A DNA stretch of 64,000 nucleotides from NCBI GenBank assembly GCA_944384505.1, contig CALWTQ010000004.1:1-64000 (forward strand), read 5' to 3'. A program made the position numbers and the translations under genes. Below are positions 8,881 through 17,744 of this stretch, one piece after another. Positions within the stretch are counted from its first letter, which is position 1, and every line of letters starts with the position of its first letter. The DNA comes from an uncultured Mediterraneibacter sp. Lineage in GTDB: Bacteria > Bacillota > Clostridia > Lachnospirales > Lachnospiraceae. Under the pieces are notes generated by a model. That model was given only the letters and a program-made list of their open reading frames with translations. It was not told the origin of the DNA and ran no database searches.

Positions 8881-11198
8881 ATCAGGAGCTTTATTATACA
8901 AAAGAAATTTCGCTGGAAAACGGGGAACTGATGCTGGATGAGACTTTGTTCCATAATGCCAATGGTTATATTGGAGTGAGAGGAGCATTTGAGGAAGGCT
9001 ATCCGGAAGGTTTCGAAAGTATAAGAGGTCAGTATATTAACGGCTTTTACGATATTACGGATATGAAACAGGCAGAGTCGCTTTATGGACTGGTTGAAGA
9101 AAAGCAGACTATGCTGAATGTTGCGGATACTCAGGGAATCTGGGTTGATGTGGGCGGGACTACATTTTCTCTTTTTGACGGTGAGGTAAAGAAGGCTGTA
9201 AGATACGCGGACATGAAAAAAGGGATAACAGGGAGAATAATAGAATGGCTATCACCAGATGGTCATGAATTATGCCTGGAGTTTAAACGAATGACATCGT
9301 TTATCAGGCGGCCTCTGTTCCTTCAGGAAATTTCGGTTACATCTCACAATTATAACGGACATGTAACAATCCGCTCCGGCCATATAGGACAGGTGCAGAA
9401 TTACTGTGATCCATCTGATCCCAGGGTGGCAGATAAAAGTATGCAATACTTAAATATCTCAGAAATACACAGGCAGGGAGAGTGCAGTTTTATTCTTGCT
9501 AAGACGTCGAGATCAGGACTTGAAGTATGTACAGGAGTATGGCATCTCGTTCCTGATGGATATTCCCACAGGATCGAGGAGAAAGAAACGGAAATAATAC
9601 ATATAATATCCGGAGACATTAAAAGCGGCCAGAGGCTTACGTTTTATAAATACACTTGGACAGAAGACTCCCTGCGCAGCAAAAATCTAATCCAAACCTG
9701 CAGGGACAATCTGGAGGCGCTGGCGGATGACCCGGTGGATGTTTTATACAGAGAGCAGGAACAATATCTCAGGGAATTCTGGGAAAAAAGTAATCTGACA
9801 ATAAAAGGAGACGATGAGCTGAACCGTGCGGTTCACTTTAACCAGTATGCTCTGCTGCAATCAGCAGGAAGAGATCCATTTGGCAATATGGCGGCGAAGG
9901 GGCTGAGCGGCGAAGGGTATGAGGGACATTATTTCTGGGATACAGAGATATATGCTATACCATCTTTTGCGCTTATTTATCCGGAAATAGCAAAGAATTT
10001 GTTATATTTCCGCTATCAGACTCTTGAGAAGGCGAAGGAGAATGCGAGAAAGCTCGGACATAGGCAGGGGGCGTTATATCCCTGGCGGACTATCAATGGA
10101 GAAGAGTGCTCCGGATATTTCCCGTCAGGAACGGCGGCATATCATATAAGCGGAGATGTTGCTTACGCGGCAGTTTTCTATTATCTGGCTACGGATGACA
10201 TTGATTTTATGTGCAGCCAAGGAGCGGAAATCATAGTCGAAACAGCGCGGCTGTGGATAGATACAGGAAATTATTATGACGGCAGGTTTCAAATTCAGGA
10301 TGTGACGGGGCCGGATGAGTATACCTGTATGGTTAATAATAATTACTATACAAATGCTCTGGCAAAGTTTAACCTTGAGTGGGCCTGCAAATGCAGGGAG
10401 ATTCTGGAGAACCAAGGACAATGGAAAGAACTCTGTACACGGATCGGTTTGAAAGAAAGTGAACTTGACGAGTTTGAAAGGGCTGCTGAATGTATGCTGC
10501 TTCCGTATAGCAGGACGCTGGATATAAATCCCCAGGATGATTCGTTTCTTATGAAGAAGAAATGGGATTTTGAGACAACGCCGGAAGAAAACTATCCGCT
10601 GCTTCTGCACTATCATCCTCTTGCACTTTATCGCAGACAGGTATGCAAACAGGCAGACACGGTGCTGTCGCACTTCATGTTTGAGGAGTATCAAAAGACA
10701 ACGACGGTCAGAAATTCATTTTTGTACTACGAGCAGATAACAACTCATGATTCTTCGTTATCTACATGCATATTCAGTATAATGGCCGCCAGGCTTGGGA
10801 TGGTTAGAAAAGCATACCAGTATTTTGGCGATTCGGCCAAAATGGATTTATTTAATACGCATGGGAATACAAAAGATGGAATACATACAGCCAATATGGC
10901 AGGCACTTATATGGCCGTTATATACGGATTTGCCGGATTGCGAATCAGAAAAGAGGGGCTCTCGCTCTCGCCATGCATTCCGGGGGCATGGGAAGAATAT
11001 AGCTTCCGGTTCAGCTATGGGAAAACACGGATAGAAATAACGGTAAACAGAGAAAACTGCCGGGTTGCCAGAATCGACGGGCCAGCAGTTCAGCTTTTCT
11101 TAAACGGAAAGGAATATGTACTTGAAGATATTACCTTATCCAAAGTACGAGGTGAGGGTGAAATATGGGATATAAAGGACAGTATATCCGCTGGATAA
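8877..11198 (+). CDS. GH65 family glycoside phosphorylase or hydrolase
   Basis: Cytoplasmic enzyme of 773 residues in the maltose/kojibiose/trehalose phosphorylase family, which inverts alpha-glucosides with phosphate to give beta-glucose 1-phosphate. The N-terminal beta-sandwich starts at NANGYIGVRG. The (alpha/alpha)6 core contains GHYFWDTEIY, and general acid Glu481 lies in the TGPDEYT motif. HDSSLS near residue 622 resembles the phosphate-site segment of phosphorylases. No signal peptide is present, so the disaccharide must be imported, fitting the transporter upstream. The start at 8877 overlaps the previous stop (ATGA) after GGGAGG. A long in-frame extension back to 8757 lies inside the previous gene and is rejected. 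Linkage specificity cannot be assigned. Confidence 0.9.
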   Translation: MNQELYYTKEISLENGELMLDETLFHNANGYIGVRGAFEEGYPEGFESIRGQYINGFYDITDMKQAESLYGLVEEKQTMLNVADTQGIWVDVGGTTFSLFDGEVKKAVRYADMKKGITGRIIEWLSPDGHELCLEFKRMTSFIRRPLFLQEISVTSHNYNGHVTIRSGHIGQVQNYCDPSDPRVADKSMQYLNISEIHRQGECSFILAKTSRSGLEVCTGVWHLVPDGYSHRIEEKETEIIHIISGDIKSGQRLTFYKYTWTEDSLRSKNLIQTCRDNLEALADDPVDVLYREQEQYLREFWEKSNLTIKGDDELNRAVHFNQYALLQSAGRDPFGNMAAKGLSGEGYEGHYFWDTEIYAIPSFALIYPEIAKNLLYFRYQTLEKAKENARKLGHRQGALYPWRTINGEECSGYFPSGTAAYHISGDVAYAAVFYYLATDDIDFMCSQGAEIIVETARLWIDTGNYYDGRFQIQDVTGPDEYTCMVNNNYYTNALAKFNLEWACKCREILENQGQWKELCTRIGLKESELDEFERAAECMLLPYSRTLDINPQDDSFLMKKKWDFETTPEENYPLLLHYHPLALYRRQVCKQADTVLSHFMFEEYQKTTTVRNSFLYYEQITTHDSSLSTCIFSIMAARLGMVRKAYQYFGDSAKMDLFNTHGNTKDGIHTANMAGTYMAVIYGFAGLRIRKEGLSLSPCIPGAWEEYSFRFSYGKTRIEITVNRENCRVARIDGPAVQLFLNGKEYVLEDITLSKVRGEGEIWDIKDSISAG

Positions 11199-11237
11199 GT
11201 TCGAAGACATTCTGGAAATATTAGAGGAGGATTAAGT

Positions 11238-12002
11238 ATGGCACTGATAAGGATGGAATGGAAATCAGAGACATTGATGAGAGGCGTGACAACGACAATA
11301 ATTCTGCCGGATGCCATGATTTCAGGAAAAGAAACGGAACTTCCATACAGGACTTTATATTTTCTGCCCGGATATAGTGCATCGGCATCGGAGCTTCTTA
11401 CCTGCCTGAGCTTCCGCAGGAATGCCGGGGAAAAGGAGATCGCTGTGGTAATTCCGGATGGCGAGAATTCTTTTTATATTGACTGTCCAGAGAGAAATAC
11501 CTGTTTTAGCAGCTTTATCCCTGAGCTGGTGCAGCAGACGAGGAAACTTCTTCCGCTGTCGGAGAGGAGAGAGGACACCTATTTAGGAGGAATTTCTATG
11601 GGGGGATTCGGAGCTTTATATAATGGCCTGAGATATCGCTCGGTGTTTTCCAAAATCGCAGCAATGTCTCCGGTAGTGGACTGGAGACGTGTTATGAAAG
11701 AAGAACCAATGCCTGGTTTTTCTAAAGAAATGTTTGAGGCTGTCTTTGGCGGGGAAGAAAGGTTTTGCGCAATAGGAGCTGATGTAAAAAAGGAATATGC
11801 AGCTGTGGAATGGAATGAAATGCCGGAAGTACTTTTGTGCTGCGGCCGCCAGGATATGCCTATCTTTAAAGATGTGGACGCTCTTCATAGAATGCTGGAT
11901 GAAAAGAAACGTCCACATAGATTCCTTTCCGATGAAGGGGAGCACAGTAACGAGTTTTGGGAGCGTATGCTGGAGCCGGTATTTTGTTTCCTGAGCCAGT
12001 AG
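11238..12002 (+). CDS. Alpha/beta-hydrolase esterase, EstA/esterase D type
   Basis: Predicted carboxylesterase of 254 residues. The nucleophile is Ser120 in GISMGGFGAL. The oxyanion and lid pattern RTLYFLPGYSAS and the C-terminal GEHSNEFWER, which supplies the His, fit the tributyrin esterase/esterase D group. It begins 40 bp after the GH65 gene with AGAGGAGG before ATG and closes the operon. Removing acetyl or other acyl groups from the imported sugar is a reasonable role (inference). It ends five bases before the convergent pseudouridine synthase gene, leaving no room for a terminator. Confidence 0.85.
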   Translation: MALIRMEWKSETLMRGVTTTIILPDAMISGKETELPYRTLYFLPGYSASASELLTCLSFRRNAGEKEIAVVIPDGENSFYIDCPERNTCFSSFIPELVQQTRKLLPLSERREDTYLGGISMGGFGALYNGLRYRSVFSKIAAMSPVVDWRRVMKEEPMPGFSKEMFEAVFGGEERFCAIGADVKKEYAAVEWNEMPEVLLCCGRQDMPIFKDVDALHRMLDEKKRPHRFLSDEGEHSNEFWERMLEPVFCFLSQ

Positions 12003-12007
12003 TGAAG

Positions 12008-12724
12008 CTATATTAAGAGAATAAATCCAGACAGGTCAGATTCGGCCAGTTCAAATTTCAGCGTTCTTCCATCATCCGGATGCCTGAATTCCAGTCTGTA
12101 AGCACAGAGCCTAAGCGGCCCTGTGCTTTCTTTATCCCCATATTTCCTGTCGCCAGCAATCGGGCATCCTATATGGGCCATCTGCACCCGGATCTGGTGG
12201 TGGCGCCCGGTGTCAAGGCAGATCTCCACAAGGGAGGTGTGGCGGCCGGACTCTGAAACTTCGGTTTTCAGGACTTTGTAATGCAGCCGGGCCGGCTTTG
12301 ATCCGGGGGTGTCTTTGGAGCAGATCCGGGAAGTGTTTGTACGTGCGTCCTTTACCATATAGTTCTCCAGCGTCCCCTCCGCCGGGCCGGGGCATCCGGT
12401 GACCTGAGCAAGATAATATTTCCCAAAGCCGGATGAAGTGAGCTGGCGGTTCAAGTCCTTTGCCGCCTTCTGCGTTTTGGCAAATACGATCAGTCCCTCC
12501 ACAGGCTGGTCCAGGCGGTGAATCACGGCCAGATAGGGGGAGCGGGAATGCCCGCTTCCGGCGGAGCGGCCTTTTGAAATGTTTCCCGCAATATGGTTTT
12601 TCAGGAGACTCTCCAGATCCTGACTGCCGATTCTGGAATTCTGTACAGCCAGGCCGGCAGGCTTGTGGCAGACGATGATCTGGGGGTCTTCATATAAGAT
12701 AATAGTGTTAATATCAGGAATCAT
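12008..12724 (-). CDS. RluA-family pseudouridine synthase
   Basis: Predicted RNA pseudouridine synthase of 238 residues. The catalytic motif is HRLDQPVEGL, with Asp72 as nucleophile, and GRHHQIRVQMAHIGCPIAGDRKYG is a typical RluA C-terminal block. There is no S4 domain, so it is a short single-domain member. The minus-strand start at 12724 follows AAAAGGAGTG. A longer frame to 12961 runs into the promoter region of the opposite gene and is unlikely. The rRNA or tRNA target cannot be told from sequence. Confidence 0.88.
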   Translation of the reverse strand: MIPDINTIILYEDPQIIVCHKPAGLAVQNSRIGSQDLESLLKNHIAGNISKGRSAGSGHSRSPYLAVIHRLDQPVEGLIVFAKTQKAAKDLNRQLTSSGFGKYYLAQVTGCPGPAEGTLENYMVKDARTNTSRICSKDTPGSKPARLHYKVLKTEVSESGRHTSLVEICLDTGRHHQIRVQMAHIGCPIAGDRKYGDKESTGPLRLCAYRLEFRHPDDGRTLKFELAESDLSGFILLI

Positions 12725-12755
12725 ATTAAGCACTCCTTTTTCATTTGGTGAATTA

Positions 12756-12784
12756 TTGACTTTTCCATAGGTTGCGACTAAACT
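12756..12784 (+). promoter_or_regulatory. Probable sigma-A promoter of the XpaC/TelA genes
   Basis: TTGACT, a 17-base spacer and TAAACT lie 50 bp before the XpaC-like gene. An alternative -10 box TATAAA a little downstream is also possible. Confidence 0.5.
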
Positions 12785-12833
12785 GATTATCATATAAAAG
12801 ATTTTTAAGGTCAAGCATTTGAGGAGGATTTTC

Positions 12834-14126
12834 ATGATAAATAATGACTGGGAAAGATTTGGGGATGAGCTTAGGAGAACCATCCAGAACGCCGTGGATT
12901 CCCGGGATTTCAGCAGTCTGAGCCAGACAGTTTCAGATACGATCGGACAGGCAATGGACAATGTATCCAGGGGACTGAAAAACGGAGGATGGTACCGGGA
13001 TAACCCGATGAAAGGCGGCAGGGGGCCGAAACAGAACCGGCAGGGGGCTGGCCGGACTTGGGCGGAAGAACAGGGATATTCCGGGGCAGAGCAGCAGAGG
13101 ACGGGCTTTGGCAGCAGGACAGGCGCACAGAGCGGTTACGGCGGGAATACTCAGGTACAGAAAAAACCGCTCTATCTGAAGGGCACTTCCACAAAGGTCG
13201 GCGGAGTGTTTCTGGCGGCAACCGGATACGTTTTCGGCGCAGGTTCCCTGATTTTTCTTCTTCTTCTCTGCCTGGGTGCATTTGCCACGGGCTGGGAGCT
13301 TGTGCTGCAGATTGCCGCGGGAGTGTTCGGGATCGGCGTGATCGCGTTCGCAGTGATGGCAGGAGTCGGGACAAGTATGGTATGCGGAGTCGGGCGCTTC
13401 CGGAAATATGTTAAGCTTCTTGGAAACCGGGAATACTGTGACATCAAGGAGCTGGCGCAGAAGACTGGGCGCTCGGTGAAAAGCACAGTAAAAGATCTGA
13501 AAAAAATGATCAAAAAGGGATGGTTCCGCCAGGGACATCTGGACGAGCAGGGAACGTGCCTGATGGTCAGCGACGAGGCGTATCACCAGTATACCGGGCT
13601 GATGGACCGGATGCGCAGGGAGAAGGAAGAGCGTGAAGCCGCGGCAGAGAAACAGAGACAGGAATACTCAAAGCTCTCACCGGAAGTAAAGAAGATCGTG
13701 GAGGCAGGAGACGAATACGTGAAGAAGATCCGTAAGGCCAATGACGCAATCCCCGGAGAAGAGATATCAGCGAAGATATCAAGAATGGAGACTGTAGTGG
13801 ACCGCATCTTTGACAGGGTAGAGCAGAACCCGGAGTCTGTGGATGATATCCGAAGGCTGATGGAATATTATCTGCCGATGACGATCAAGCTTCTGGATGC
13901 GTACGAGGAGCTGGATTCTCAGCCGGTGCAGGGAGAGAATATCATTTCTTCCAAGCAGGAGATTGAGAAGACGCTGGATATGCTTAATACCGCGTTTGAA
14001 AAGCTTCTGGACGACCTGTTTCAGGATACGGCGTGGGATGTATCATCGGATATCTCCGTGCTTCATACCATGCTTGCGCAGGAAGGCCTGACTGAGGACG
14101 GGCTGAAAAGCGGCGGGAAAAAGTAA
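12834..14126 (+). CDS. XpaC-like membrane protein (5-bromo-4-chloroindolyl phosphate hydrolysis family)
   Basis: A 430-residue protein with a Gly/Arg/Gln-rich low-complexity segment at about 45-110, two membrane helices near 125-150 and 155-185, a compact segment resembling a winged helix (CDIKELAQKTGRSVKSTVKDLKKMI), and a long helical C-terminus typical of the XpaC family. XpaC and TelA genes are often neighbours, as here, and are linked to tellurite or cell-envelope stress, but the biochemistry is not established. ATG 12834 follows GAGGAGG; an upstream TTG at 12819 lies inside that ribosome site region and is rejected. Confidence 0.8.
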   Translation: MINNDWERFGDELRRTIQNAVDSRDFSSLSQTVSDTIGQAMDNVSRGLKNGGWYRDNPMKGGRGPKQNRQGAGRTWAEEQGYSGAEQQRTGFGSRTGAQSGYGGNTQVQKKPLYLKGTSTKVGGVFLAATGYVFGAGSLIFLLLLCLGAFATGWELVLQIAAGVFGIGVIAFAVMAGVGTSMVCGVGRFRKYVKLLGNREYCDIKELAQKTGRSVKSTVKDLKKMIKKGWFRQGHLDEQGTCLMVSDEAYHQYTGLMDRMRREKEEREAAAEKQRQEYSKLSPEVKKIVEAGDEYVKKIRKANDAIPGEEISAKISRMETVVDRIFDRVEQNPESVDDIRRLMEYYLPMTIKLLDAYEELDSQPVQGENIISSKQEIEKTLDMLNTAFEKLLDDLFQDTAWDVSSDISVLHTMLAQEGLTEDGLKSGGKK

Positions 14127-14179
14127 AAACATAGGGTTTAGTCTAAAAGAAACGAATAGGGAAAATGGAGGACAGAGAA

Positions 14180-15316
14180 ATGAGCAATGATTTTAAGGAT
14201 TTTGACACAACACCTACACTGACGCTTGATCCGTTTCAGGCGCAGGAAGAGAAGAAACCACCGGTTCCGGAGCCGGAACAGCCGGTGATGGATGAGAGCA
14301 TACTTTCTGACGAGGAGCGCAGAATGGTAGACTCATTCGCTGAACAGATTGACCTGACAAACTCAGCTCTTGTACTCCAGTATGGGGCCGGGACACAGAA
14401 GAAGATGGCAGATTTCTCCGAGTCCGCCCTGGAAAATGTAAGATCAAAGGATCTGGGAGAAGTGGGAGAGCTCTTAAGCAGCGTGGTAAAAGAGCTGAAA
14501 GACTTTGATGAGGAGGAAGAGAAAGGATTTCTCGGGATCTTCAAGAAGGCTTCCAATAAGATCGAATCCATGAAGGCAAAGTACGCCAAGGCAGAGACCA
14601 ATGTGAACGAGATCGTAAAAGTCCTGGAAAAGCATCAGGTACAGCTCATGAAGGATACTGCTCTTCTGGACAAGATGTACGAACTGAACCTGACGTATTT
14701 CAAAGAGCTTTCCATGTATATCCTTGCGGGAAAGAAGAAGCTGGCGGAGGTGAGGAATACGCAGCTCAAAGAACTGACGCAGAAGGCAAATATGTCAGGA
14801 CTGCCGGAAGACGCCCAGGCTGCCCGGGATCTGGAATCCATGTGCACCAGATTCGAGAAGAAGATCCACGACCTGGAGCTGACCAGGATGATCTCTATCC
14901 AGACAGCGCCGCAGATCCGTCTTGTGCAGAATAATGATACCCAGATGGTGGAAAAGATCCAGTCCACGATTGTAAATACGATCCCGCTGTGGAAGAGCCA
15001 GATGGTGCTTGCTCTCGGAGTGGAACACTCCGCCCAAGCCGCGGAGGCCCAGCGCCAGGTGACGGACATGACCAATGAGCTCTTGAAGAAAAATGCGGAG
15101 AAGCTGAAAATGGCGACTGTGGAGACGGCAAAGGCGTCCGAGCGTGGAATTGTGGATATTGAGACATTGAAACACACGAATGAGTCTCTGATCTCAACGC
15201 TGGATGAAGTGATGAATATCCAGAGAGAGGGAAGGGAGAAGAGACAGGCCGCGGAGATGGAGCTTCGGAATATGGAGCAGGAGCTCAAGACAAAGCTTCT
15301 GCAGATACAGGGATAG
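14180..15316 (+). CDS. TelA-like toxic anion resistance family protein
   Basis: Soluble, mostly helical protein of 378 residues. An acidic, Pro-rich N-terminus is followed by long coiled-coil stretches, with the family-typical QIRLVQNNDTQMVEKIQ and IPLWKSQMVLAL near residues 250-290. TelA proteins were named for tellurite resistance and are also found with envelope-stress genes. The gene follows the XpaC-like gene by 53 bp, and both probably share the promoter at 12756. ATG 14180 is chosen because GGAGG lies 8-13 bp before it. Confidence 0.87.
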   Translation: MSNDFKDFDTTPTLTLDPFQAQEEKKPPVPEPEQPVMDESILSDEERRMVDSFAEQIDLTNSALVLQYGAGTQKKMADFSESALENVRSKDLGEVGELLSSVVKELKDFDEEEEKGFLGIFKKASNKIESMKAKYAKAETNVNEIVKVLEKHQVQLMKDTALLDKMYELNLTYFKELSMYILAGKKKLAEVRNTQLKELTQKANMSGLPEDAQAARDLESMCTRFEKKIHDLELTRMISIQTAPQIRLVQNNDTQMVEKIQSTIVNTIPLWKSQMVLALGVEHSAQAAEAQRQVTDMTNELLKKNAEKLKMATVETAKASERGIVDIETLKHTNESLISTLDEVMNIQREGREKRQAAEMELRNMEQELKTKLLQIQG

Positions 15317-15343
15317 GAAGGGGATCACGGGAGGTGCGCAGTA

Positions 15344-15703
15344 ATGCATATACTCACATCAATAAACTCTGAAAGACACAGGAAAGCGTTGAACTATGCG
15401 TTGGCTGCGATTCGGAAGTCAGAACTGGCGCCGTATGTAAGCGATGTTCTCTTATATGGAAGCTGTTCAAGAGGAGAGGAAAAATACTCCAGTGATCTGG
15501 ATCTTTTTATAGTGCTTATCCCGGAATATTCTGAAAAAAAAGAATTGCGCAGAGCTATGCGTCTTTTAAAGTCCGAAGCGATGACGGATGATATCAATGA
15601 TCCGGAAGTAGATCTGAAAATTGTCGTTGGAAATGGATGGGAAAATAATAAGATGCTGTATTACAGAAATGTTAAGAAAGATGGGGTGTCGGTGTGGCGC
15701 TAG
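15344..15703 (+). CDS. Minimal nucleotidyltransferase (MNT) domain protein
   Basis: A 119-residue protein of the polymerase-beta-like nucleotidyltransferase fold. GSCSRGEEKYSSDLDL carries the conserved GS and the metal-binding DxD, and a third acidic residue is in PEVDLKIVV. It overlaps the following HEPN gene by 10 bp. MNT/HEPN pairs are a known toxin-antitoxin layout in which MNT proteins can AMPylate and silence the HEPN partner. That role here is inference from the arrangement. Confidence 0.85.
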   Translation: MHILTSINSERHRKALNYALAAIRKSELAPYVSDVLLYGSCSRGEEKYSSDLDLFIVLIPEYSEKKELRRAMRLLKSEAMTDDINDPEVDLKIVVGNGWENNKMLYYRNVKKDGVSVWR

Positions 15704-16128
15704 AAAGTTATTTTGATTTTGCTGAAAATGATTATGATTATTTTATGAAATCCTATAAGGCCGGGTTTGTGGCAAATATGATGGGAGCGATGGCTCAGGG
15801 AATCTGCGAAAAGTATATGAAGTTTCTGGTTGAACAATATGTGAATCCGGAAAATTCACTGGAAGAGGCAGAATATGGCAGAGTTCTTCATACACATAGT
15901 CTGAACCGTCTGATGAAATATCTGGATCGTAAGGGGATTTCTTTTTCGAAGGAAGCGTACAGGCAGATGAGGATAATTGACGGATATTATTTTTCTGCCC
16001 GATATCCGGGAGAAGACAGTATTGAGCTGGATCAGTCAGATATTCAAGAGTGTGCATGTGCGGTGGAACTTTGCAGAGCTGAGGTGATTGAGTTTATACG
16101 CCGGCAGAAATCCGAAAAGGATAAATAA
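15694..16128 (+). CDS. HEPN domain protein, partner of the MNT gene
   Basis: A helical 144-residue protein starting at GTG 15694 inside the end of the MNT gene. It fits the HEPN fold: helices around MGAMAQGICEKYMKFLVEQ, an HTHSLNRL segment, and SARYPGE near the C-terminus. The canonical RNase motif R-x4-6-H is not seen in its usual C-terminal position. The only match, RVLHTH near residue 63, lies in the family HxL segment and may be fortuitous. It could therefore be a non-RNase HEPN or substrate-binding partner rather than a toxin. Confidence 0.8.
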   Translation: MALESYFDFAENDYDYFMKSYKAGFVANMMGAMAQGICEKYMKFLVEQYVNPENSLEEAEYGRVLHTHSLNRLMKYLDRKGISFSKEAYRQMRIIDGYYFSARYPGEDSIELDQSDIQECACAVELCRAEVIEFIRRQKSEKDK

Positions 16129-16132
16129 AGTA

Positions 16133-16203
16133 AAAAGAGGATTTTTCCTGATATCAGGGACATGTGAAGAATGTACTGTATCAAGCGAAAGATCCTCTTT
16201 TTT
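16133..16203 (+). terminator. Intrinsic terminator after the MNT/HEPN pair
   Basis: AAAAGAGGATTTTTC pairs with GAAAGATCCTCTTTT and ends in a T-run. The 40-odd-base loop contains a small hairpin of its own (CCTGATATCAGG). The AT-rich DNA from here to 16347 holds the unmarked promoter region of the next locus. Confidence 0.75.
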
Positions 16204-16347
16204 GTTTGCCGGCGGCTGAATCAGGCAGATTTAAATATATTTTTTTAAAAAAGTGACATATTGGTTTTGAATTTATGGTATGTACGAGAAAGGGAGAAGC
16301 TGATAATCTGATTCTAACAAATAAATCTTAAAAGGAGGAGTAAGTGA

Positions 16348-17670
16348 ATGAAAAGAAAAAGATTACTGGCGGCTTTCATGGCGGCAGCAATGACAGCTTC
16401 TCTTGCAGCGTGTGGCTCGGGCGGATCTGGGAACGCTTCAGGCGAAGGCACATCGGGAAGCACAGAGACGCAGACGATTACTATGCTGGTGCAGCAATCC
16501 AGAAACTTTGACGGCCTGCAGGAGATGATCAAAAAACTGGAAGAAGAGGAGAACATTAAAATTGATGTCCAGGTTGTTCCGGATGATGAGTCTCTGAACA
16601 TGATCAAAATGAAACTGAATTCAGGAGAATGCCCGGATTTAATCGATTATAATGTACCGGCGATCTATGACATTGTTGACCCGGCTGAAAATTTTGCTGA
16701 TATGTCGGATGAAGAATGGGTAAGCAAGCTGAAAATTCCTGAGAATGTTACAGCCGGCGACGGCAAAATTTACGGATTCCCATTCCTTTCCGTTCCCGGA
16801 GTGCATGGCTTTATTTATAACAAGGACGTGTTTGAACAGTGCGGAATTACAGAGGAGCCAGCTACATGGGAAGAATTCCTTGACGTCTGCCAGACGATTA
16901 AGGATCAGGGGATAACTCCGATTCATATGCCAAAAGATTCATGGGTTCCCCAGGTTCTTATGACTGATAACTTTGCAAAAGCGCTTGGGAAAGATGCCAC
17001 AGAAGAATTCAGCGAGAAGATTATGGCCAATGAGACGAAATGGACGGATGTACCGGAGTTCGCAGAGGTAATTGATCAGTATCTCGAGTTGTATGAGAAA
17101 GGATACATTAATGATAATTTTGCTTCGGCAACCTATGACGATTCAATTCTCGCTGTAGCGGAGGGAACAGCCGCTATGCACTTTAATGGAGACTTTTTTG
17201 CGGCATCAGTATTAGAAGCCAATCTGGATGCAAATATCGGCATGTTTGCGATGTCGATGACAGATGGAGTGGACGTCATGACAGAAAATATGTCTTCGGC
17301 AGGGTTTGTGGCATATAAGAATTCTGAGAATCTTGATACGGTGAAAAAGGTTCTGAATTTGTGGGCTACACCTGAGTATGCTAATCTGTACTTTGCAGAC
17401 AGGCCGGCATTTCCGGCTTTTGAGGATGTTGACGGCGGCCCGGTACCGGAATATCTGCAGGAAGTAAACGAGAAGTTCATTGAGTCGGGGAAAGTGATTC
17501 CTGAGTTTAACTATTACGTGATGGATCTGAATGCGCTGTTTGAAAGCACGTTATATGTGTATTATGTAGATGCTCCTGCCAAAGGAAATATGGACGGAGC
17601 TCAGATAATGGAAAAATTCCAGGGTGATTTTGAGCAGTATATGAAAGATCAGGGAGCAGAAGGATTCTGA
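16348..17670 (+). CDS. Sugar ABC transporter substrate-binding lipoprotein (second locus)
   Basis: CUT1-type solute-binding protein of 440 residues with lipobox SLAAC after a basic, hydrophobic signal. Conserved segments include DLIDYNVPAIYD, KIYGFPFLSVPGVHGFIYNKDVFEQ and AEGTAAMHFNGDFF. GGAGGAG lies just before ATG 16348. It is followed by two permeases, a two-component system and a GH20 hexosaminidase, which points to an N-acetylhexosamine-containing oligosaccharide (inference). As in the first locus, no ATPase gene is present. Confidence 0.93.
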   Translation: MKRKRLLAAFMAAAMTASLAACGSGGSGNASGEGTSGSTETQTITMLVQQSRNFDGLQEMIKKLEEEENIKIDVQVVPDDESLNMIKMKLNSGECPDLIDYNVPAIYDIVDPAENFADMSDEEWVSKLKIPENVTAGDGKIYGFPFLSVPGVHGFIYNKDVFEQCGITEEPATWEEFLDVCQTIKDQGITPIHMPKDSWVPQVLMTDNFAKALGKDATEEFSEKIMANETKWTDVPEFAEVIDQYLELYEKGYINDNFASATYDDSILAVAEGTAAMHFNGDFFAASVLEANLDANIGMFAMSMTDGVDVMTENMSSAGFVAYKNSENLDTVKKVLNLWATPEYANLYFADRPAFPAFEDVDGGPVPEYLQEVNEKFIESGKVIPEFNYYVMDLNALFESTLYVYYVDAPAKGNMDGAQIMEKFQGDFEQYMKDQGAEGF

Positions 17671-17685
17671 CTTTCTATAATACAG

Positions 17686-17710
17686 AGGGCTGTCATCTGA
17701 CGGCCCTTTT
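17686..17710 (+). terminator. Stem-loop between binding-protein and permease genes
   Basis: GGGCTGT pairs with ACGGCCC (one G-U pair) around a six-base loop, followed by TTTTATTG. Same position and presumed role as the stem-loop at 5412-5444. Confidence 0.65.
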
Positions 17711-17744
17711 ATTGTACCGCAGAGTGAGCGGATAAAAGAAAGAG

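Noticed and set aside
12910-13586. Long antisense frames across the XpaC-like gene
   Set aside because: GC-rich codon bias of the real gene leaves the other strand open. The plus-strand gene has promoter, ribosome site and family match.
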